A stretch of 64,000 nucleotides of DNA from Streptococcus ictaluri 707-05 (GCF_000188015.2 NZ_AEUX02000004.1:49373-113372); one strand, 5' to 3'. Shown: positions 11,809 through 21,316, numbered from the stretch's first letter. Translations and numbers: made by a program. Notes: generated by a model not told the origin, from the letters alone.

Positions 11809-12099
11809 TTACTTCTCTTTTCGTGCCATAATCACCGCCGCTTGCTTTAGGATATCTAACTGCATTTCGAGTTCTTTATTACGCTTTCGGAGTTCAATCA
11901 GTTCACGCTGCTCATCTGTAAGATTATCAATAGTTTTAAAGGAACCAGTTGTTTTAGCCTGACGTACCCACTTATCGAAGGTTGATGGGGTTAACTCATA
12001 TTCTTTGATAAGCTCACTTCGTTTCATCCCTGCATTGTGAAGGTCAACGATTTGTTGCTTAAAGTCATCGGTGAAGTGGCGACGTATTTTTCTAGACAT
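11809..12099 (-). CDS. IS3-family transposase OrfA (copy 1)
   Basis: This 96-residue protein has a helix-turn-helix DNA-binding domain (HFTDDFKQQIVDLHNAGM, then ELTPSTFDKWVRQ) and a C-terminal leucine-zipper-like coiled coil (ELRKRNKELEMQLDILKQ). It binds the IS ends. The end of the frame contains CGAAAAG, a plausible -1 slippery site, after which the -1 frame continues openly (EVITANKDKYSISA) into orfB. A full OrfAB transposase is therefore expected from frameshifting. Confidence 0.9.
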   Translation of the reverse strand: MSRKIRRHFTDDFKQQIVDLHNAGMKRSELIKEYELTPSTFDKWVRQAKTTGSFKTIDNLTDEQRELIELRKRNKELEMQLDILKQAAVIMARKEK

Positions 12100-12163
12100 A
12101 ATATTCTCCTATTTTCTTTAGTGTAGAACACTTTATAAATTCTGTCTAGTTTAGTGTAACCTA

Positions 12164-12388
<225 letters not shown>

Positions 12389-12464
12389 TAAAATCTAAAA
12401 TCACTTTGATTTATCTATTAAACGTTAACTTTCCTAATACAATTGAGTTATTCTTATTTTATCA

Positions 12465-12478
12465 TAAAAGCGCTTACA
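12465..12478. promoter_or_regulatory. Candidate catabolite-responsive element (cre)
   Basis: TAAAAGCGCTTACA reads on the minus strand as TGTAAGCGCTTTTA, close to the CcpA-binding consensus TGWAARCGYTWNCW. It lies about 150 bp upstream of cas3 and at the edge of the decayed region. The gene it once controlled may be lost. Confidence 0.4.
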
Positions 12479-12531
12479 TTTTTAGGTGAAGAAGCTTTTT
12501 TTATGCCGAATACTAGTATAAAATGTGTGCA

Positions 12532-12573
12532 ACATTTTCTAATTACACACATTTTCTAATTACACACATTTTC
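12532..12573. repeat. Short tandem repeat, 17-bp unit, about 2.5 copies
   Basis: The unit ACATTTTCTAATTACAC occurs twice in a row and a third, partial copy (ACATTTTC) follows. It is AT-rich and lies in non-coding, decayed sequence. I see no function. Confidence 0.75.
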
Positions 12574-13259
12574 AAAATTCTCTCATTTTTAAGAGCTTCC
12601 GTCTTCTTCAAGTAAATTCTAATATCAGTTACATGAGAAGCCTAACTGTTAAAAGATTCTCTGAGATATTTTTTGAAACATCGCTGCGCCTCTGTCTCAG
12701 CTAGTTCCTGCCAAAATACAACTTTCACTGGATAAAGAAAAAAGGTCTCAGTGGTCACCTAATTTATCATAACAAACAGATCGGTATAACCGTCCTCAAA
12801 TACATTAGTCAATCGATCTACCCAGAAAGACAAATCATCCAAAAGATCTCTTAGTCAACCAAACTCATTTAAGCCAGATTTTACTTTACCTTTTGAGCCA
12901 CTACAATTTGCATATTAATCACCCTTTTCATTATCCATTAAAAGTGCCAAATAATCACTATGAGAATCTAAACTATGAGAAACCCATACCACTTCATATT
13001 CTTCATAATCATATAAAAAATAAGAAATTTCCTATAAATATAACCTTAGATAAGATAATTCGAATGAAGCCTCATTCCTAATTTCTAATCAACTTAGAAA
13101 GCGACCTAACGGAATAAGACTAATCTCTAAAAACAGCCTGTTAATTTATCAACAAGTTTTTGGGCTGTGAGTAACGCTTTTAGAACATCTGAAATTTAGT
13201 TACAGATCTGATAAAAATCCTTGTGAGCTCTTGAAGAAACTTTAACCTTGTAAATCATC

Positions 13260-13690
13260 CAATTCAAGTTCCTTATTGATAGCATTACATTCATAGCCTT
13301 TATCCATCTTATATTCCATAATACTCTCAGAAATTTCTATCTATAATTGGCTAAGCAACTGCTCGCGCTTCAATTCCTCTTATGTCAACAAAGGGATTTC
13401 ACATCTCATCACAAGATTCTTCAAAAACAAGTTCAGTTTCTTAGTTATGACAGCCTTATTTTCAGTTAAAACCTGCTTAGCCTGTGATAACAATTCACTA
13501 TCCGTTTTAAAGGAAAGCTGCGCCTTAATCATGGAAATCCCAGACTGCGTCACAAAAGCCACTGAAAAATAAAAGGCTGTGTTCTTAAACAATTCCTACT
13601 GTAAATCCGTCAAAACAAAACGCTTCTCTTTCGTTTTGTTAATCAAAACCTTGGGTGCATAAGTCCCATCCCGAAAGCTAACCGATTAAT
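13260..13690 (-). pseudogene. Remnant resembling a RelB/DinJ-type antitoxin
   Basis: The minus-strand segment 13592-13380 contains IKAQLSFKTDSELLSQAKQ followed by ITKKLNLFLKNLVMR. This resembles the ribbon-helix-helix pattern of RelB/DinJ antitoxins (a strand, a helix, then a helix with the LNLFLK motif). In-frame stops interrupt the reading upstream (after KRFVLTDLQ) and downstream (after CEIPLLT and again after LLSQL). No ribosome binding site or matching toxin gene is visible. It could also be the relic of an unrelated DNA-binding protein. Confidence 0.3.
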
Positions 13691-13993
13691 CAAACCAAAC
13701 CGCATAGATATTGACAACTGAGCTCCGAAATCTAAATTATACTAAAAATAGCCCCATCACTTTGATAGGACTATTATCTAATAGATTTTTTTGGATTGTA
13801 GAAATTATAGTAAAATTTATTCACTTTTCAAAAAGTTTTTCTTGCTTCATTGATTTACTAATAAATCTTGTTAACCAAAAATAATTTGTTATCTTATTTC
13901 TTAATCCACTTTTATGACAAGCATTTATAACTTATGAATTGAACTTTTTTCTAGCATATTACTCTTCCTAAAAATTTTATTAGTAATATTATA

Positions 13994-14020
13994 CAAAAAA
14001 CACAGCCTTTCGACTGTGTT
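13994..14020 (-). terminator. Rho-independent terminator of valS
   Basis: On the minus strand ACACAG, a GTCGAAAGG-containing loop region and CTGTGT form a compact hairpin followed by TTTTTT. It begins 10 bp after the valS stop codon. Confidence 0.85.
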
Positions 14021-14029
14021 CTCATTTTA

Positions 14030-16681
14030 CTATTTTACAAGTTTTTGCATCTCAGCAATACGCTCACTCGTCGCATCATACTTAGCCTGATAATCGGTCT
14101 GCTTGTCTCGTTCTTTCTGAACCACTTCTGGTTTGGCGTTAGCGACAAAGCATTCGTTGCCAAGTTTTTTAGCAACCATGTCTAGTTCTTTTTGCCATTT
14201 GGCTAATTCTTTGTCTAGACGAGCTAGTTCTTCTTCGACGTTGAGCAAGTCAGCTAGTGGCAAGTAGATTTCTGCCCCTGTGATGATGCTGGTCATGGCC
14301 AACTCTGGTGCTTCCATGTCAGATGAAATGACTAATTTCTCTGGGTTTGTGAAGCGGTTGATGTAATTTGTGTTGTCCGTGAAGAAGTTTTCTAATTCTT
14401 TGTCAGACGTTTTAATCATGATGGTGATGGCCTTGCTTGGTGCAACGTTCACTTCTGCACGCGCACTACGAACCGCACGGATCAAGTCTTTGAGGCTTTC
14501 CACGCCCTTGTGCGCAGCTTCATTCTCAAAAGCCGGATTAACAACAGGATAGGCCGCTGTTACGATTGAGCCCTGGGCGATTTGTCCGAAAATTTCTTCC
14601 GTCACAAATGGCATGATTGGGTGAAGAAGACGCAAGATTTTGTCCAAGGTATAAAGAAGGACAGAACGGGTCATCACTTTTTCGGCTTCATTTTCGGAAT
14701 AGAGCACTTCCTTTGTCAACTCAACATACCAGTTGGCGAACTCTTCCCAAATGAAATTGTAAAGGATGTGGCCTGCAACACCGAACTCGAACTTGTCAAA
14801 GTTCTCTGTAGCTTTGACGATAGTCTCATTAAGGTTGTGAAGAATCCATCGATCCGTCACATTACCCGCTTCTGAATTAGCAATCTTAGCGACATTGCTT
14901 TCAGCTTCTTCAAGTGTCAAACCTTCGTTATTCATCAAGATGTAGCGGGAAATGTTCCAAATCTTGTTAATGAAGTTCCAGCTGGCATCCATTTTTTCAT
15001 AAGAGAAACGAACATCTTGTCCTGGAGCAGAACCGTTTGATAGGAACCAACGGAGAGCATCTGCACCGTATTTTTCAATAACATCCATTGGGTCAATACC
15101 ATTACCCAATGATTTAGACATTTTGCGTCCTTCTTCGTCACGGATAAGTCCGTGGATAAGAACGTTCTGGAATGGGCGTTGCTCAGTAAATTCCAATGAT
15201 TGGAAAATCATGCGCGATACCCAGAAGAAGATGATGTCATAACCTGTAACTAATGTGGAAGTTGGGAAATAACGTTTGAAGTCTTCAGCATCTGTATCAG
15301 GCCAACCCATAGTTGAAAACGGCCATAAAGCAGATGAGAACCAGGTATCAAGAACGTCTTCATCTTGTTTCCAGCCGTCGCCTTCTGGTGCTTCTTCGCC
15401 AACATAGATGTCACCTTCAGCATTGTACCAAGCTGGGATTTGGTGACCCCACCATAATTGACGTGAGATAACCCAGTCATGGACATTTTCCATCCAGCTC
15501 ATGAATGTATCATTGAAACGTGGTGGGTAGAACTCAACTTTATCCTCTGTTTCTTGGTTAGTAATAGCATTTTTTGCCAATTGGTCCATCTTAACAAACC
15601 ATTGGGTTGATAAGCGCGGTTCAACGACAGCACCTGAACGTTCTGAGTGTCCTACTGAGTGAACACGTTCTTCAATTTTTACTAGTGCACCAAGTTCTCT
15701 TAACTTTTCAACTGTTGCTTTACGGGCGTCAAAACGATCCATGCCAGCAAATTCGCCAGCCAGCTCATTCATTGTTCCATCGTCGTTCATGACATTAACT
15801 TGTGGTAAGTTATGGCGTTGACCTACTAAAAAGTCGTTAGGGTCATGGGCCGGTGTTACCTTAACAACCCCAGTTCCAAATTCAGGATCCGCATGCTCAT
15901 CACCAACGATTGGGATAGGCTTATTCACGATTGGTAAGATAACGTTTTTACCGATCAAATCTTTGTAACGAGGATCTTCTGGGTTGACCGCTACGGCCAC
16001 ATCACCAAACATGGTTTCAGGACGAGTAGTTGCCACTTCTAATGCGCGCGAGCCATCTTCCAACATATAAGTCATGTGGTAGAAAGCACCTTCTACGTCT
16101 TTATGGATAACTTCGATGTCGGAAAGGGCTGTGCGGGCAGCTGGGTCCCAGTTAATGATGAACTCGCCACGGTAAATCCAGCCTTTTTTATAGAGGTCAA
16201 CGAAGACCTTACGAACAGCTTTTGATAACCCATCATCGAGGGTGAAGCGTTCGCGAGAATAGTCAACTGAGATTCCCATCTTGCCCCATTGTTCCTTGAT
16301 AGTTGAGGCGTACTCATCTTTCCAATCCCAAACTTTTTCCAGGAATTTGTCACGGCCAAGATCGTAGCGAGTAATACCTTGCTCACGCAGACGTTCTTCT
16401 ACTTTAGCCTGAGTCGCAATCCCTGCATGGTCCATCCCTGGTAACCATAGGGTATCAAAGCCTTGCATGCGTTTTTGGCGGATGATGATATCTTGAAGGG
16501 TTGTATCCCAAGCATGTCCAAGGTGAAGTTTACCCGTAACATTTGGTGGTGGAATAATGATTGAGTAAGGTTTAGCAGTTTTGTCGCCTGATGGCTTGAA
16601 AACATCTTGGTCAAGCCAAGTTTGGTAACGCCCAGCTTCAACTTCCGCTGGATTGTATTTTGGTGATAATTCTTTAGACAT
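14030..16681 (-). CDS. valS: Valyl-tRNA synthetase
   Basis: This 883-residue class I synthetase charges tRNA-Val in the cytoplasm. The HIGH motif appears as [15 protein letters not shown] near residue 50, and the KMSKS loop as [16 protein letters not shown] near residue 525. Between them lies the CP1 editing domain ([21 protein letters not shown]). The C-terminal coiled-coil arm is at about 820-883 ([20 protein letters not shown]). The length is normal and the frame intact. It is the last gene of a minus-strand set led by a T-box, 207 bp after the acetyltransferase stop. The T-box is the expected control of its level by uncharged tRNA. Confidence 0.97.
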   Translation of the reverse strand: MSKELSPKYNPAEVEAGRYQTWLDQDVFKPSGDKTAKPYSIIIPPPNVTGKLHLGHAWDTTLQDIIIRQKRMQGFDTLWLPGMDHAGIATQAKVEERLREQGITRYDLGRDKFLEKVWDWKDEYASTIKEQWGKMGISVDYSRERFTLDDGLSKAVRKVFVDLYKKGWIYRGEFIINWDPAARTALSDIEVIHKDVEGAFYHMTYMLEDGSRALEVATTRPETMFGDVAVAVNPEDPRYKDLIGKNVILPIVNKPIPIVGDEHADPEFGTGVVKVTPAHDPNDFLVGQRHNLPQVNVMNDDGTMNELAGEFAGMDRFDARKATVEKLRELGALVKIEERVHSVGHSERSGAVVEPRLSTQWFVKMDQLAKNAITNQETEDKVEFYPPRFNDTFMSWMENVHDWVISRQLWWGHQIPAWYNAEGDIYVGEEAPEGDGWKQDEDVLDTWFSSALWPFSTMGWPDTDAEDFKRYFPTSTLVTGYDIIFFWVSRMIFQSLEFTEQRPFQNVLIHGLIRDEEGRKMSKSLGNGIDPMDVIEKYGADALRWFLSNGSAPGQDVRFSYEKMDASWNFINKIWNISRYILMNNEGLTLEEAESNVAKIANSEAGNVTDRWILHNLNETIVKATENFDKFEFGVAGHILYNFIWEEFANWYVELTKEVLYSENEAEKVMTRSVLLYTLDKILRLLHPIMPFVTEEIFGQIAQGSIVTAAYPVVNPAFENEAAHKGVESLKDLIRAVRSARAEVNVAPSKAITIMIKTSDKELENFFTDNTNYINRFTNPEKLVISSDMEAPELAMTSIITGAEIYLPLADLLNVEEELARLDKELAKWQKELDMVAKKLGNECFVANAKPEVVQKERDKQTDYQAKYDATSERIAEMQKLVK

Positions 16682-16701
16682 ATAAGTCCTTTCTTGATGT
16701 G

Positions 16702-16836
16702 TTAATGTAATTTCTTTTTGAATATTTTCCTTAAGTGGCTATGGACGGAAGCGAATTCCTTTCTGACACTTTCACCACGGCGGAAAGTATGGGGTGAAAA
16801 TATAATACGATACTCAATCCAGTTATTGTCCATCAT
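16702..16836 (-). other. Small ORF or gene remnant upstream of valS
   Basis: A 44-codon frame on the minus strand encodes MDNNWIEYRIIFSPHTFRRG and a basic C-terminus. It has no clear ribosome binding site. The composition looks protein-like rather than random, so it may be the tail of a deleted gene. An adjacent short frame (MISQFDISKLVWMRHS) ends just upstream and may be the other part. I do not recognise it. Confidence 0.25.
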
Positions 16837-16888
16837 TTCAAAAGATTATGAATGACGCATCCAAACAAGTTTTGAAATATCAAATTGA

Positions 16889-17470
16889 CTAATCATGATA
16901 TCTCTCCCATTCACTCTTAAGCAAACCATAAGCCAACTCATGACAGCAATTATTCTGGGCATCTTTTCTGTCACGAATACAAGCTTCAAGAGTAAAGCCA
17001 AGTTTTTCAGCAACTCGCTGACTCTGCTTGTTATAACTAAAACATCTAATTTCTACCTTATGGAGGTCAAGTAGAGTAAAGGCAACTTCAATCAAGGCAG
17101 AAACAGCTTCTGGTATATAACTCTTGCCCCAATAATCAGGATGCAACAAATAACCAATTTCAAAGACATCATCTTCATGACGGTGGTTAAAGTCACAAGA
17201 ACCAATAATTTTATCTTCGCCCTTGATAGTAATACCATAGCCTGACGGTAGTTCTTTTTCTTGAAGATTTTTAAGGTAATTATTTTCAAAATAATCACGT
17301 TCTTCTTCAACAGCCTTGACTGGTGGAAAACCTGCTGGATAACAGACTTCAGAAAGGCTAGCATAGCAAAACATATCCGTCACATCATCAAGCGTCCGTT
17401 GACGCAGATAAAGACGGTCAGTTTCAACATCTGGGAGACAATTATTTTCGATTTTGCCAAGGATTTTCAT
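16889..17470 (-). CDS. GNAT N-acetyltransferase, RimJ/RimL type
   Basis: This 193-residue protein has the features of ribosomal-protein-type acetyltransferases: an N-terminal TDRLYLRQRTLDDV strand-helix, the core strand FEIGYLLHPDYWGKSYIPEA that binds acetyl-CoA, and the C-terminal NKQSQRVAEKLGF segment. The start at 17470 follows GAGGAGGGATAA, better than the track's upstream ATG. It overlaps the P-loop gene's end by a few bases, so the two are translationally coupled. The substrate is unknown. A paralogue lies two genes upstream (18023-18580). Confidence 0.85.
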   Translation of the reverse strand: MKILGKIENNCLPDVETDRLYLRQRTLDDVTDMFCYASLSEVCYPAGFPPVKAVEEERDYFENNYLKNLQEKELPSGYGITIKGEDKIIGSCDFNHRHEDDVFEIGYLLHPDYWGKSYIPEAVSALIEVAFTLLDLHKVEIRCFSYNKQSQRVAEKLGFTLEACIRDRKDAQNNCCHELAYGLLKSEWERYHD

Positions 17471-17474
17471 CAGT

Positions 17475-18032
17475 TTATCCCTCCTCATCCATTAAAGTTA
17501 TAATTTTTAAAGCTGCTTCCTCTGCTGTAAGCTCTGTATTATTTAATTTATAATACTTTTTCAATTTTTGGGGAGCTACTTCTGGATTATACACAGCATA
17601 TTCCATGGTATCTAAGATATCTCTTTCTGACCATTCGACATCCTGTTTTAATGGTTTATGAGAAAGTCGATTCTCTGTCTTATTTCTACGTAGACGTTCA
17701 GACAAATCCGTCTCCAATTCAACAAAACAAACCTCTTGTCCATGACGATTAAAGATATTTTGAATTTCTTCTAAAAAAGTAATATCTTGAGAATCTGCAA
17801 AATTAATGACCACTGTAAAGATCATTTTCTGTCGACTCTTCGCAAATGCTTCAAAAAAATCAAAACGAATGTTATGAATCAACTCTAAGGTTTCTTCAGA
17901 CCAGGGCATGAATCGAAGGACAAAATCAATACTTTCATGGTTATGAAATAAGGTCATTTTTGTCCTTTTAGCGATTTCTTGACCAATGGTCATTTTTCCT
18001 GAAGCCTGGGCTCCGATCATAACTAAATGCAT
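17475..18032 (-). CDS. P-loop ATPase/kinase-like protein
   Basis: The 185-residue protein begins MHLVMIGAQASGKMTIGQEI, a Walker A motif (GAQASGKM) of the small nucleotide/shikimate kinase-like fold. The middle holds VVINFADSQDI and a lid-like basic segment (LSERLRRNKTENRL). I place the start at 18032, after GGGAGGAGAG. It overlaps the upstream acetyltransferase by 10 bp. The frame is intact, but the phosphoryl acceptor cannot be predicted. Confidence 0.75.
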   Translation of the reverse strand: MHLVMIGAQASGKMTIGQEIAKRTKMTLFHNHESIDFVLRFMPWSEETLELIHNIRFDFFEAFAKSRQKMIFTVVINFADSQDITFLEEIQNIFNRHGQEVCFVELETDLSERLRRNKTENRLSHKPLKQDVEWSERDILDTMEYAVYNPEVAPQKLKKYYKLNNTELTAEEAALKIITLMDEEG

Positions 18033-18580
18033 CTTCTCTCCTCCCATTCTTCCCTCAGCAAGCCAAAAATCAATTTATCACGGTAAACATCATCACTTTT
18101 CATACGTTGGCGAAGCCTTGCTTCTAGCTGAAAACCTAATTTCTCCGCCACGCGCTGACTTTGAGAGTTATAGTCAAAACTGACAATTTCGATTTTGTGA
18201 AGATTGAGCTCTCGAAACCCAAAATCAACTAAGGCAGAGACTGCTTCTGGCATGAGTCCTTGTCCCCACAAATCAGGGTGTAAGACATAGCCAATTTCCA
18301 GAATATCTGATGTGATGGCTTTGGCAAAATTCACAGTGCCCATGAGTCTATCTTTCCCCTTAAGACAAATGGCATAGATGCGTTGACGCACAGCATCACC
18401 CTTTTTATCCAAATCCATTTCAATAAAGGCCTGACACTCTTCAACAGATTGATTGACAGGAAAACCAGCCAATCGGGCCACTTCAGGGCAGTGTCCATAC
18501 TCATACATAGCCTCAGCATCCGACAAGCGAACGGGTCTCAAGCTTAACCGCTCAGTATCAATTCTCACAAATGCATCCAT
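18023..18580 (-). CDS. GNAT N-acetyltransferase, RimJ/RimL type
   Basis: First gene after the T-box. The 185-residue product contains DTERLSLRPVRLSDAEAMYE, LEIGYVLHPDLWGQGLMPEA (acetyl-CoA loop) and YNSQSQRVAEKLGFQLEARL. The start at 18580 follows a very strong GGAGGTGAT site. It is a clear paralogue of the protein at 16889-17470, and the two flank the P-loop gene. The target amine is not deducible. T-box control suggests that it is made when valine tRNA is uncharged, though this may simply be read-in to valS. Confidence 0.87.
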   Translation of the reverse strand: MDAFVRIDTERLSLRPVRLSDAEAMYEYGHCPEVARLAGFPVNQSVEECQAFIEMDLDKKGDAVRQRIYAICLKGKDRLMGTVNFAKAITSDILEIGYVLHPDLWGQGLMPEAVSALVDFGFRELNLHKIEIVSFDYNSQSQRVAEKLGFQLEARLRQRMKSDDVYRDKLIFGLLREEWEERRCI

Positions 18581-18629
18581 AATCACCTCCAACAGATCAT
18601 TTCAAATCCATTAAAAATCTTCTGATATC

Positions 18630-18826
18630 AAAAAAGCCCCATCTAGCCTTAGCTAGACAGGGACGAATCGATTGCTTAATCCGCGGTACCACCACTGTTT
18701 CAGATTACAAAAAGAATCTGCCACTTTATCTCTTTACTTGTAAACCTCAGCTACATGCCTTGACATCTGTACGGATTTCTCAACACCACCGCTCTCTGAA
18801 ACAGACTAACTCAAAACACCTCTGAT
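18630..18826 (-). promoter_or_regulatory. T-box riboswitch (tRNA-sensing leader)
   Basis: The minus-strand leader contains the diagnostic T-box motif GGTGGTACCGCGG (18681-18693), followed by a strong terminator hairpin (GTCCCTGTCTAGC pairing with GCTAGATGGGGC, 18636-18664) and a T6 run. Upstream is a Stem I-like region and a Stem III hairpin with arms CAGATT and AATCTG. The leader precedes two acetyltransferases, a P-loop gene and valS, so tRNA-Val is the expected ligand. A GUA triplet in AAGTAAAG on the 3' side of Stem I could be the specifier, but I could not fold the RNA to prove it. Confidence 0.9.
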
Positions 18827-18833
18827 TGCTATT

Positions 18834-18862
18834 ATTTTAACAGAGTTTATAGGGGAAAGCAA
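18834..18862 (-). promoter_or_regulatory. Promoter of the T-box/valS operon
   Basis: TTGCTT (-35, 18857-18862) and TAAAAT (-10, 18834-18839) on the minus strand are spaced by exactly 17 bp. The start point would fall near 18826, just before the T-box leader. The IS30 target duplication begins only 12 bp upstream of the -35, so the promoter core is intact. Confidence 0.75.
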
Positions 18863-18887
18863 GCTCTTTTTAGTTTTTGAAAGCAAC

Positions 18888-20051
18888 CCCGCGTTGTAAA
18901 ATGAAGTGCAACAAAAAAGACATGTTCGTCTGATATACTAGAATTCCCCAATTCAGTATGGAAAGCAGATGAACATGTCCAACATTAATTCTACCAGAAA
19001 ATCATCCTATTCTCATCTTTCAGCCACAGAACGGGGTGAAATTGCTGCTTATCTTAAAATGGGAAAGAAACCCGCTGAGATTGCTCGACTCTTGGGTCGT
19101 CACCGTTCTACAATCTGCCGAGAAATAAAACGTGGTTCAGTAGAACAGGTAAAGGATAAGAATGGAAAACAAACCTTCTTCAACGCCTATTTCGCTGATA
19201 GTGGGCAACGTGTCTATGAAACCAATCGTCAAAAGAGTTCTTATCTCAAGTTGAATGACTGCTCCGCTAGGTTCATTGAACAATTAGAATCTGCCTTGAC
19301 GGCTAACATTCGTCTCCATAGTGTGGATAGTTTTGTTCAGACTTACAAAGTGAACCATCCTGAAGAAGTCGTCCCCTCTACCAAAACGATTTATCGTTAT
19401 ATCAAAGAGGGGGTATTAGCTATTAAACCAATCGATTTGCCTAACATGGTTAGTATCAGAAAACGTTCTAAGAAAGTCATGAAGAAGAATAAGAAGACTT
19501 TAGGTAAATCTATCGAAGAACGTCCAGAATATATTAATGATCGTTCTGAATTTGGGCATTGGGAGATTGATTTGGTTCTCGGCAAGAAAACCAAAGGTGA
19601 AGCTGTTATGTTGACTTTGGTAGAGCGCCAGACACGCTATGCGCTAGGAGTTAAGCTAGAAGACAAGCAGTCCCAAACCATTAACCGTGCTGTCACGCAT
19701 CTCATCAGTCAGTATCCTATTGCATCCATCACAGCGGATAATGGTTCTGAGTTTAGTTTACTCTCAAACTTAGAAGCTGTTGAAGTTTACTTTGCACATC
19801 CCTATTCTTCACATGAGAGAGGAAAAAACGAGAACTTCAATGGCCTCCTCAGAGAATATGTCCCTAAAGGAGTCTCACTTAATCCACTAACCTCTGAAGA
19901 ACTTGACAATTATATTACTGCCATCAATGAGCGCCCAAGACGACTTCTTCAATATCAATCCTCAAAATTCCTGTTTGAGCTATCCCGAACAGCTTAACAT
20001 CTGGAACTCTAGTTATCTATGAACTGGTTGCACTTGACTTGACAACTTGCG
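18888..20051 (+). mobile_element. IS30-family insertion sequence (IS1239-like), copy 1
   Basis: This 1164-bp element has imperfect terminal inverted repeats of 25 bp (CCCGCGTTGTAAAATG at the left, the complement of CTTGACAACTTGCG at the right). It is flanked by a 13-bp target duplication, TTTTGAAAGCAAC, at 18875-18887 and 20052-20064. It carries one intact transposase. It landed in the last codons of the helix-hairpin-helix gene and just upstream of the T-box promoter. Two further copies lie at 38581-39744 (inverted) and from 63234. Confidence 0.95.
18969..19997 (+). CDS. IS30-family transposase (copy 1)
   Basis: The 342-residue transposase has two N-terminal helix-turn-helix units (LSATERGEIAAYLKMGKKPA and EIARLLGRHRSTICREIKRG) and a DDE catalytic core: Asp in FGHWEIDLVLGKK, Asp in ITADNGSEF and Glu in SSHERGKNENFNGLLREY. 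The frame is intact, so the element is probably active. It differs from copies 2 and 3 at two residues (NMVSIRK and MKKNKKT against KMVSIRK and MKTNKKT). Confidence 0.95.
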   Translation: MNMSNINSTRKSSYSHLSATERGEIAAYLKMGKKPAEIARLLGRHRSTICREIKRGSVEQVKDKNGKQTFFNAYFADSGQRVYETNRQKSSYLKLNDCSARFIEQLESALTANIRLHSVDSFVQTYKVNHPEEVVPSTKTIYRYIKEGVLAIKPIDLPNMVSIRKRSKKVMKKNKKTLGKSIEERPEYINDRSEFGHWEIDLVLGKKTKGEAVMLTLVERQTRYALGVKLEDKQSQTINRAVTHLISQYPIASITADNGSEFSLLSNLEAVEVYFAHPYSSHERGKNENFNGLLREYVPKGVSLNPLTSEELDNYITAINERPRRLLQYQSSKFLFELSRTA

Positions 20052-20442
20052 TTTTGAAAGCAACACCATTTTCCTGCAATTTCTTAACGGTAGCTGGTCC
20101 GATTCCTTTCAATGCAAGAAGTTCTTTTTCCGTCCATTGACTAAAAGCAGCTACCGAATGAATTCCTTCCATATATAAAGTTTCCACAAGATCGGAGCGT
20201 AAACCGTTCAATTGTGGCTGTGAGGCAAACTCATCAAGTGAAGCCTTATTGTCATGAGATGTTAAGCTTTCAACTTTCTGACTGCCTTTTGTCACTAAGT
20301 CTTTGCCTGCTGAAATCGTTTTGTCTACAACTATCTCTACAGTTTCTACAGTTTGATTAAAAACTTGACCTGCTTTTGTCAATAAGCCTTGACGTTTCAT
20401 TTCTAATTTTAATGCTTTTTTACGGTTTTTTTGTTTTGCCAC
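20017..20442 (-). CDS. Helix-hairpin-helix protein with an IS30-altered C-terminus
   Basis: The 141-residue protein has a very basic N-terminus (MAKQKNRKKALKLEMKRQG), a central amphipathic stretch and a C-terminal helix-hairpin-helix-like DNA-binding domain (LRSDLVETLYMEGIHSVAAF and LLALKGIGPATVKKLQENG). IS30 copy 1 inserted in the last codons. Across the IS the native ending reads GVAFKN-stop, while the present frame runs into the IS and adds TQVVKSSATSS. The damage is thus only about one native residue lost and an 11-residue tail gained, and the protein may still work. The function is unknown. Confidence 0.75.
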   Translation of the reverse strand: MAKQKNRKKALKLEMKRQGLLTKAGQVFNQTVETVEIVVDKTISAGKDLVTKGSQKVESLTSHDNKASLDEFASQPQLNGLRSDLVETLYMEGIHSVAAFSQWTEKELLALKGIGPATVKKLQENGVAFKTQVVKSSATSS

Positions 20443-20461
20443 GTTTCTTTCCTCTTAATTC

Positions 20462-20716
20462 TTAATAATGTCTAGCACCAAATAAGTCATCTGGTACATC
20501 GTGAAATGCTTTGCCATTATGGTAGTTGTCAAACTTACCCAACAAGAACTCATAGGCATCTAATTTGCTCTCATAACGGATAAAGGCATCTTTTGCGCGG
20601 TCATCATCATCTTCTTGAGCTACTTGTCTGCTGGTCTCCATGGCTAGCTGATTGACTTGAATTTGAGTCTTAACCCAAGCTTCAAAATCTTTTAAAAATT
20701 CTTTGTCATAAGACAT
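20462..20716 (-). CDS. DUF1912-type small cytosolic protein
   Basis: The 84-residue acidic protein (SYDKEFLKDFEAWVKTQIQ at the N-terminus, GARHY at the C-terminus) resembles the streptococcal DUF1912 family, whose role is unknown. The start at 20716 follows AGGAAG at good spacing, whereas the track's ATG seven codons earlier has none. It lies 19 bp before the helix-hairpin-helix gene on the same strand, probably as one operon, and is transcribed away from the marR gene. Confidence 0.7.
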   Translation of the reverse strand: MSYDKEFLKDFEAWVKTQIQVNQLAMETSRQVAQEDDDDRAKDAFIRYESKLDAYEFLLGKFDNYHNGKAFHDVPDDLFGARHY

Positions 20717-20806
20717 GCTTAGCTTCCTCTTTCTCATATTATCCCAATCATTATATCATAGCCTTGCTTATTGCGCTATCCCAGCTAAACTTTAGTCTAG
20801 AAAAAG

Positions 20807-20849
20807 ATAGGAAACTATGTTATAATCGTCTAGTTGCATAGGACACTAT
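20807..20849 (+). promoter_or_regulatory. marR promoter with two matching palindromic operators
   Basis: ATAGGAAACTAT (20807-20818) and ATAGGACACTAT (20838-20849) are two near-identical ATAG-N4-CTAT palindromes whose centres lie 31 bp apart, three helical turns. A perfect -10, TATAAT (20821-20826), sits between them. The arrangement fits autorepression by the MarR-type regulator encoded directly downstream. The -35 is weak. Confidence 0.6.
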
Positions 20850-20869
20850 GCTTTTTTGAAAGGAAAAAC

Positions 20870-21316
20870 ATGTCATATAACCATTTAGGGGTACTCGTAA
20901 AAATGGCTAGTTTGGCTTTCGATCGAACAGCTAGTCACTTATTAAGCGATTTTGACCTCACCCCTAGTCAATTTAAAATTCTAAAATATTTAAGTCTACA
21001 TCAAGACCAAGATACCAGACAGATTGATATAGAAAACTTCTTTAAAATGTCTAATCCTACAGTAACTGGTGTCTTGAATAATCTGGAAAAAAAAGGATTA
21101 ATCGAGCGTCTCAGTCATCCTCAAGATAAACGGTCTAAATTAATTGTGTTAAATCATCAAGCCAGTCTAAAAGCTAGCGATTACCTCCAAAAGAGTCAAG
21201 ATATCGAAGCGCTTTTCACCAAGGGATTAACCCCTCAACAAGAAGACAGTTTAAAAGAGTTACTATTGATTCTCATTAATCAAACCACTGATTCTACCAA
21301 ATCTAAAGAGAGGTAA
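20870..21316 (+). CDS. MarR-family transcriptional regulator
   Basis: This 148-residue protein has the winged-helix fold of MarR regulators: LTPSQFKILKYLSLHQD, the recognition helix region MSNPTVTGVLNNLEKKGLIE, and the wing RLSHPQDKRSKLIVLN. The start at 20870 follows GAAAGGAAAA; the track's upstream ATG has no site. It lies 2 bp before a MATE transporter gene, as in mepR-mepA type pairs, so it most likely represses that efflux pump and is relieved by a toxic ligand. Two palindromic operator candidates precede it. Confidence 0.9.
   Translation: MSYNHLGVLVKMASLAFDRTASHLLSDFDLTPSQFKILKYLSLHQDQDTRQIDIENFFKMSNPTVTGVLNNLEKKGLIERLSHPQDKRSKLIVLNHQASLKASDYLQKSQDIEALFTKGLTPQQEDSLKELLLILINQTTDSTKSKER

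Noticed and set aside
12893..13081. 62-codon plus-strand ORF in the decayed region
   Set aside because: No ribosome binding site, low-complexity His/Asn/Lys-rich composition expected from AT-rich non-coding DNA, and no recognisable motif.
14370..16641. Seven shorter ORFs on both strands within valS
   Set aside because: All are other-frame shadows of the intact valyl-tRNA synthetase, whose motifs and length are complete.
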